Source: Terana coerulea
Taxonomy: Eukaryota > Basidiomycota > Agaricomycetes > Polyporales > Phanerochaetaceae
Length of the DNA: 10,393 nucleotides
Direction: 5' to 3'
Assembly (NCBI GenBank): GCA_024811115.1
Contig: JAKOGH010000320.1
Location: 1-10,393 of the forward strand
Part shown: one piece after another, positions 8,161 through 10,393 of the stretch
How positions within the stretch are numbered: position 1 is the stretch's first letter
How the letters are laid out: every line of letters starts with the position of its first letter
Notes under the pieces: generated by a model
The model's input: the letters and a program-made list of their open reading frames with translations, nothing else
Told to the model about the DNA's origin: nothing
The model's database searches: none
Program-made: the position numbers and the translations under genes

Positions 8161-9379
8161 CGATGAGAGATACGACTCGCCCATCGTGGACTTGCGCGAC
8201 CCGCCGACGTTGAACTCCGGCACGGCTTCCCTCCGTAGCTTGTGGCGCGGCCGAGGCTGCGCGGACGCACGTAGTCCGCGCCGCCGGCTGGCGCGTTGCC
8301 CGTCGCCGTCGACCCATGGCGCGAGAGGTGCCCGCTGAGACGGTCCCGCGAGTGTCCGCTCGCCCCGCCGTAGGTGCGTGAGCGTGCGTTCGGGGCCGCT
8401 GCACGGGCGACTGTGTCGGGTCCGGGTACGGGCCCGCCATGGGCAGCGGCGACATCGTCGTGGGATATTCGTCGTGCTCGCGCTCGCGCGGCGTGGCGAC
8501 GTGCAGCGAGAACGGGCGGCGGGGCGTGCTTGCATGGCCCGCGGGCATGGGAGAACGCGTCTGTTCGTCGCCGGAGTAGCCTGGCGACGGCGAGCGCGTG
8601 AAACGGCGGCTGCTCTGCTGTCGCTCGACGGCGGCCTGAGAGGTTTCAGGCGGCGGGAAGTACGCCGATATGGGTTTCGGAGGAGGCGCGGGTGCGAGGC
8701 CGAGCGAGGAGCGTCTGGATTCTGGAAGGAGGATGCCTGGCGTGGCAGGCTGAGCTGCCGGAGACGACGGCGCGGCGTACTTGAAGGTGGGTTCTATGGC
8801 GGGGAGCTGTATCTGGATGGAGGGACCTGACCGTGCAGAGGTGGGACGCGACGAGTCCGAGTCGCCTCTGGCCGGTGTGTGGGTTCTAGACGTAACAATA
8901 TGATGAGCAGGTTGTGGTGGTGCGTCTTCTACAGGCTGAGGCGGCGTGCTGGGCTGAATGTTGACCGCAGGCACCTCGATGCGGCCATCGCTCGACCGTG
9001 CCTGTGGCTCAGCCCCACCAGAGGGACCTGACCGTGCAGAGGTAGGATGCGACGAGTCCGAGTCACCTCTGACGGATGCTGGTACGTGGGCTGAATGCGT
9101 AGCTCGATGCTGGACAGGCTGCGACGACTCCGAGTCGCCTCTGGCTGGTGCTAGTGTGTGGACTATATGCGTGGCTGCATGCTGAGCAGGCTGTAGTGGC
9201 GCGTGTTCAACAGGTTGTGACGGCGTGCTGGGCTGGATGTTGACCGCAGGGACCTGTATGTGGCCCTCGCTGGACCGTACCTGCGACTCTGCCCCGCTGC
9301 TGTCTGCGTCCCTCGAGCCCTCAGGCGATGGTGTACTCGTCCTGCTGCCGCTTGGCGACTCTTCGTGGTGGTAGTCCAT
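8161..9379 (-). CDS. Ser/Pro-rich disordered N-terminal exon, likely of the SLATT protein
   Basis: The start is well placed: CCTCGCCATGGAC at 9379 is a strong start context, with a CT-rich leader upstream. The product begins MDYHHEESPSGSRTSTPSPE and is low-complexity, rich in Ser, Pro, Ala, Thr and Gln. It carries in-frame tandem repeats (VPAVNIQPSTP...QPVE...ARGDSDSS...TSARSGPS). From about 8400 the frame changes: adding one base in the GGGG at 8392-8395 gives SRTYGGASGHSRDRLSGHLS and DYVRPRSLGRATSYGG. Adding one in CCC at 8229-8231 gives EAVPEFNVGGSRKSTMGESY, which runs into the GTGAGT donor at 8160. Without these two bases the frame runs wrongly to 8081. Long disordered N-termini are common in fungal SLATT proteins, and direction and spacing suit a single gene with the exons at 6890-7653. 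Two separate genes remain possible. Confidence 0.7.
8820..9296. repeat. In-frame tandem repeats inside the disordered exon
   Basis: A unit starting GAGGGACCTGACCGTGCAGA occurs at 8820 and 9021, 201 bp (67 codons) apart. The second unit is longer because it holds an extra subrepeat: GCGACGAGTCCGAGTC at 9049 recurs as GCGACGACTCCGAGTC at 9121, 72 bp (24 codons) on. All spacings are multiples of three. The protein shows two copies of VPAVNIQPSTP and three of RGDS[ED]SS. Confidence 0.85.
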
Positions 9380-9495
9380 GGCGAGGTCGAGGTCGTCAAC
9401 GCCGTCGTTGGGAAGAGGAAGAGATGAGGCCGGCCACGGGCGGGAAGGATAAGACAGAGGGTGGCCGCCAGGTCGTCGTGATATAAAGGGCGGGG
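9380..9495 (-). promoter_or_regulatory. Probable promoter and leader of the minus-strand SLATT locus
   Basis: On the minus strand an AT patch (TTTATATCA, about 9489-9481) lies some 100 bp before the ATG. It is followed by a CT-rich run (CATCTCTTCCTCTTCCC, about 9426-9410) and a strong start context. This is a usual fungal layout, judged by eye only. Confidence 0.4.
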
Positions 9496-9739
9496 CCCCG
9501 CTAGCTTCCCCGACTCGCGACCATCATCTGATTATCCGAGCCAAAGCTGGTACATGTGGATCTGTGTACACTAGGACGGCGCCGTTTCCGTGCCGTTTTC
9601 GCACATTTGTTGCCAGTGGCTTCGGGTTCCATGCATCTGCCACGAAACTTTTCGGCTGAGCGTTACGCTGCTGCTAGCGTGCAGTAAGGTTCTGAACCAA
9701 GGGCGTGTGGAGCAGGCGCCGGAGGACGGGTATAACCCC
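9496..9739. other. Intergenic stretch, no gene seen
   Basis: These bases between the SLATT promoter and repeat arm B hold no convincing frame. A short plus-strand frame from 9590 is the shadow of the arm B coding strand. Confidence 0.4.
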
Positions 9740-9939
9740 ATATTAGGGGTCTTCGCCGATTGGCTGCTGATGGCGCATCAATATCGACGCTTGTCTGCGC
9801 TGGCTTGGTGGCGGCCGGCGACGACTTGAGCGCGTTCACTACGACGTCCTCAGCAATATTTTTGGCGTGAGAGTGACAGGTTCGTGAATACACTAAGGAG
9901 TATCAATGTCAGCTCAAAGTTTACTGAGCGGTCTAGTCC
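9740..9939 (-). repeat. Inverted-repeat arm B, decayed coding copy
   Basis: Reverse complement of arm A at 6316-6506, diverged. The encoded peptide AEDVVVNALKSSPAATKP is kept, but the preceding frame, equivalent to LRADIDTPWSIHEP in arm A, has two stops (TGA after LSKL, TAG after DIDTP). One base is also missing before AEDVVV, beside an AAAAA run. Upstream on the minus strand it is joined to the 174-bp tandem repeat. Nothing similar precedes arm A. Confidence 0.75.
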
Positions 9940-9956
9940 AAGACCGCTCACGGCAG

Positions 9957-10314
9957 CGTATGATGGCGGCGTCGCACCGCTTCAAGGACATTGACCGTGG
10001 AGTTGGGCACCCAGCGGATATAACTCTCTCTTTGGCCAATAGCAGGGTTATGCAGAAGATCCAAAGTCTCCGGGTGTGGAGATGGGATCCTTCAATCCTC
10101 GGCCTAGACTTTCTCGCAAGGTTCGACAGCCGTATGATGGCGGCGTCGCGCCGCTTCAGGAACATTGACTGTGGAGTTACAATTGGACACTCATTGGACA
10201 TTGCTCTGTCTTTGGCTAAGGCCAGGTAGGAGATTTAGTATCCCCGGGTGTGGAGAGTCGGAGAGACGCGGCTCTCCAATCCTCGGCCTAGACTTTTCGC
10301 AACGTTCGACAACT
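9957..10314. repeat. Two-copy tandem repeat of about 174 bp
   Basis: CGTATGATGGCGGCGTCGC starts at 9957 and again at 10131, and CCGGGTGTGGAGA at 10070 and 10244: both 174 bp apart. The last block (AATCCTCGGCCTAGACTTT) is 184 bp apart, so the second copy carries a short insertion, CGGAGAGACGCGGCTCT-like, near 10260. On the minus strand an open frame (10201-9914) crosses the copies and encodes SMFLKRRDAAIIRL and SMSLKRCDAAIIRC, so the repeat may be old coding sequence. It could equally be a non-coding satellite-like unit. Confidence 0.75.
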
Positions 10315-10393
10315 ACAGTCTTGAACCGGTCTATGAGACACCCAAATTAGTGTGCACTCTGGGGGAACTGGATGAGGAGATATCCTCAGTGAA
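10315..10393. other. Right edge, nothing recognisable
   Basis: About 80 bp after the tandem repeat; no feature could be supported. Confidence 0.3.

Noticed and set aside
8378..8830. 150-codon plus-strand ORF, Arg-rich
   Set aside because: Mirror of the Ser/Pro-rich minus-strand exon, which has the better start, repeats and splice donor.
8840..9140. Repeated RGD motif in the product
   Set aside because: It is part of a low-complexity repeat in a protein with no signal peptide at this end, so integrin-type adhesion is not implied.
9482..9487. TATAAA on the plus strand
   Set aside because: No plus-strand gene follows within reach; probably just the AT patch of the minus-strand promoter.

Overview
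The window looks like nuclear DNA of a filamentous basidiomycete, probably an Agaricomycete of the polypore kind. The coding stretches are GC-rich and broken by 42-81 bp introns with GTRNGT-type donors, CTRAY branch points and CAG or TAG acceptors. One product, a fungal SLATT (2TM effector) protein, belongs to a family known from such genomes. There is no rRNA, tRNA, CRISPR array or recognisable intact transposase. Nearly all the genes lie on the minus strand.

First third, minus strand. Positions 1-660 hold the exons of an unidentified protein that runs off the left edge. Positions 1125-2646 hold a second unidentified gene with a convincing ATG and five introns. Positions 3020-3178 hold the last exon of a third, lost gene. 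Middle: 3190-4059 is AT-rich and contains no CG dinucleotide at all. It is followed by a long unidentified minus-strand gene at about 3953-5827, which can be read only by stitching frames together. A GC-rich stretch at 5830-6130 cannot be assigned and ends at a perfect 20-bp palindrome.

Right third. A plus-strand coding fragment (6152-6800) contains one arm of a diverged inverted repeat; the other arm is at 9740-9939. Between the arms lies the best-understood locus, on the minus strand. It has a Ser/Pro-rich, internally repeated exon (9379-8161), an unresolved 500 bp, then SLATT exons (7653-6890) with two predicted membrane helices. The right end (9957-10314) is a two-copy tandem repeat of about 174 bp that runs into the inverted-repeat arm.

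A theme runs through the whole window: genes are cut into short frames, and almost every break is repaired by adding one base, usually inside a run of identical bases. This looks like uncorrected homopolymer deletion in a long-read assembly more than like gene decay. A few in-frame TGA codons and the CpG-free block show that real C-to-T loss may also be present. Ordinary ORF calling misses or misplaces most genes here. The gene models below come from reading by eye; none was checked against a database.
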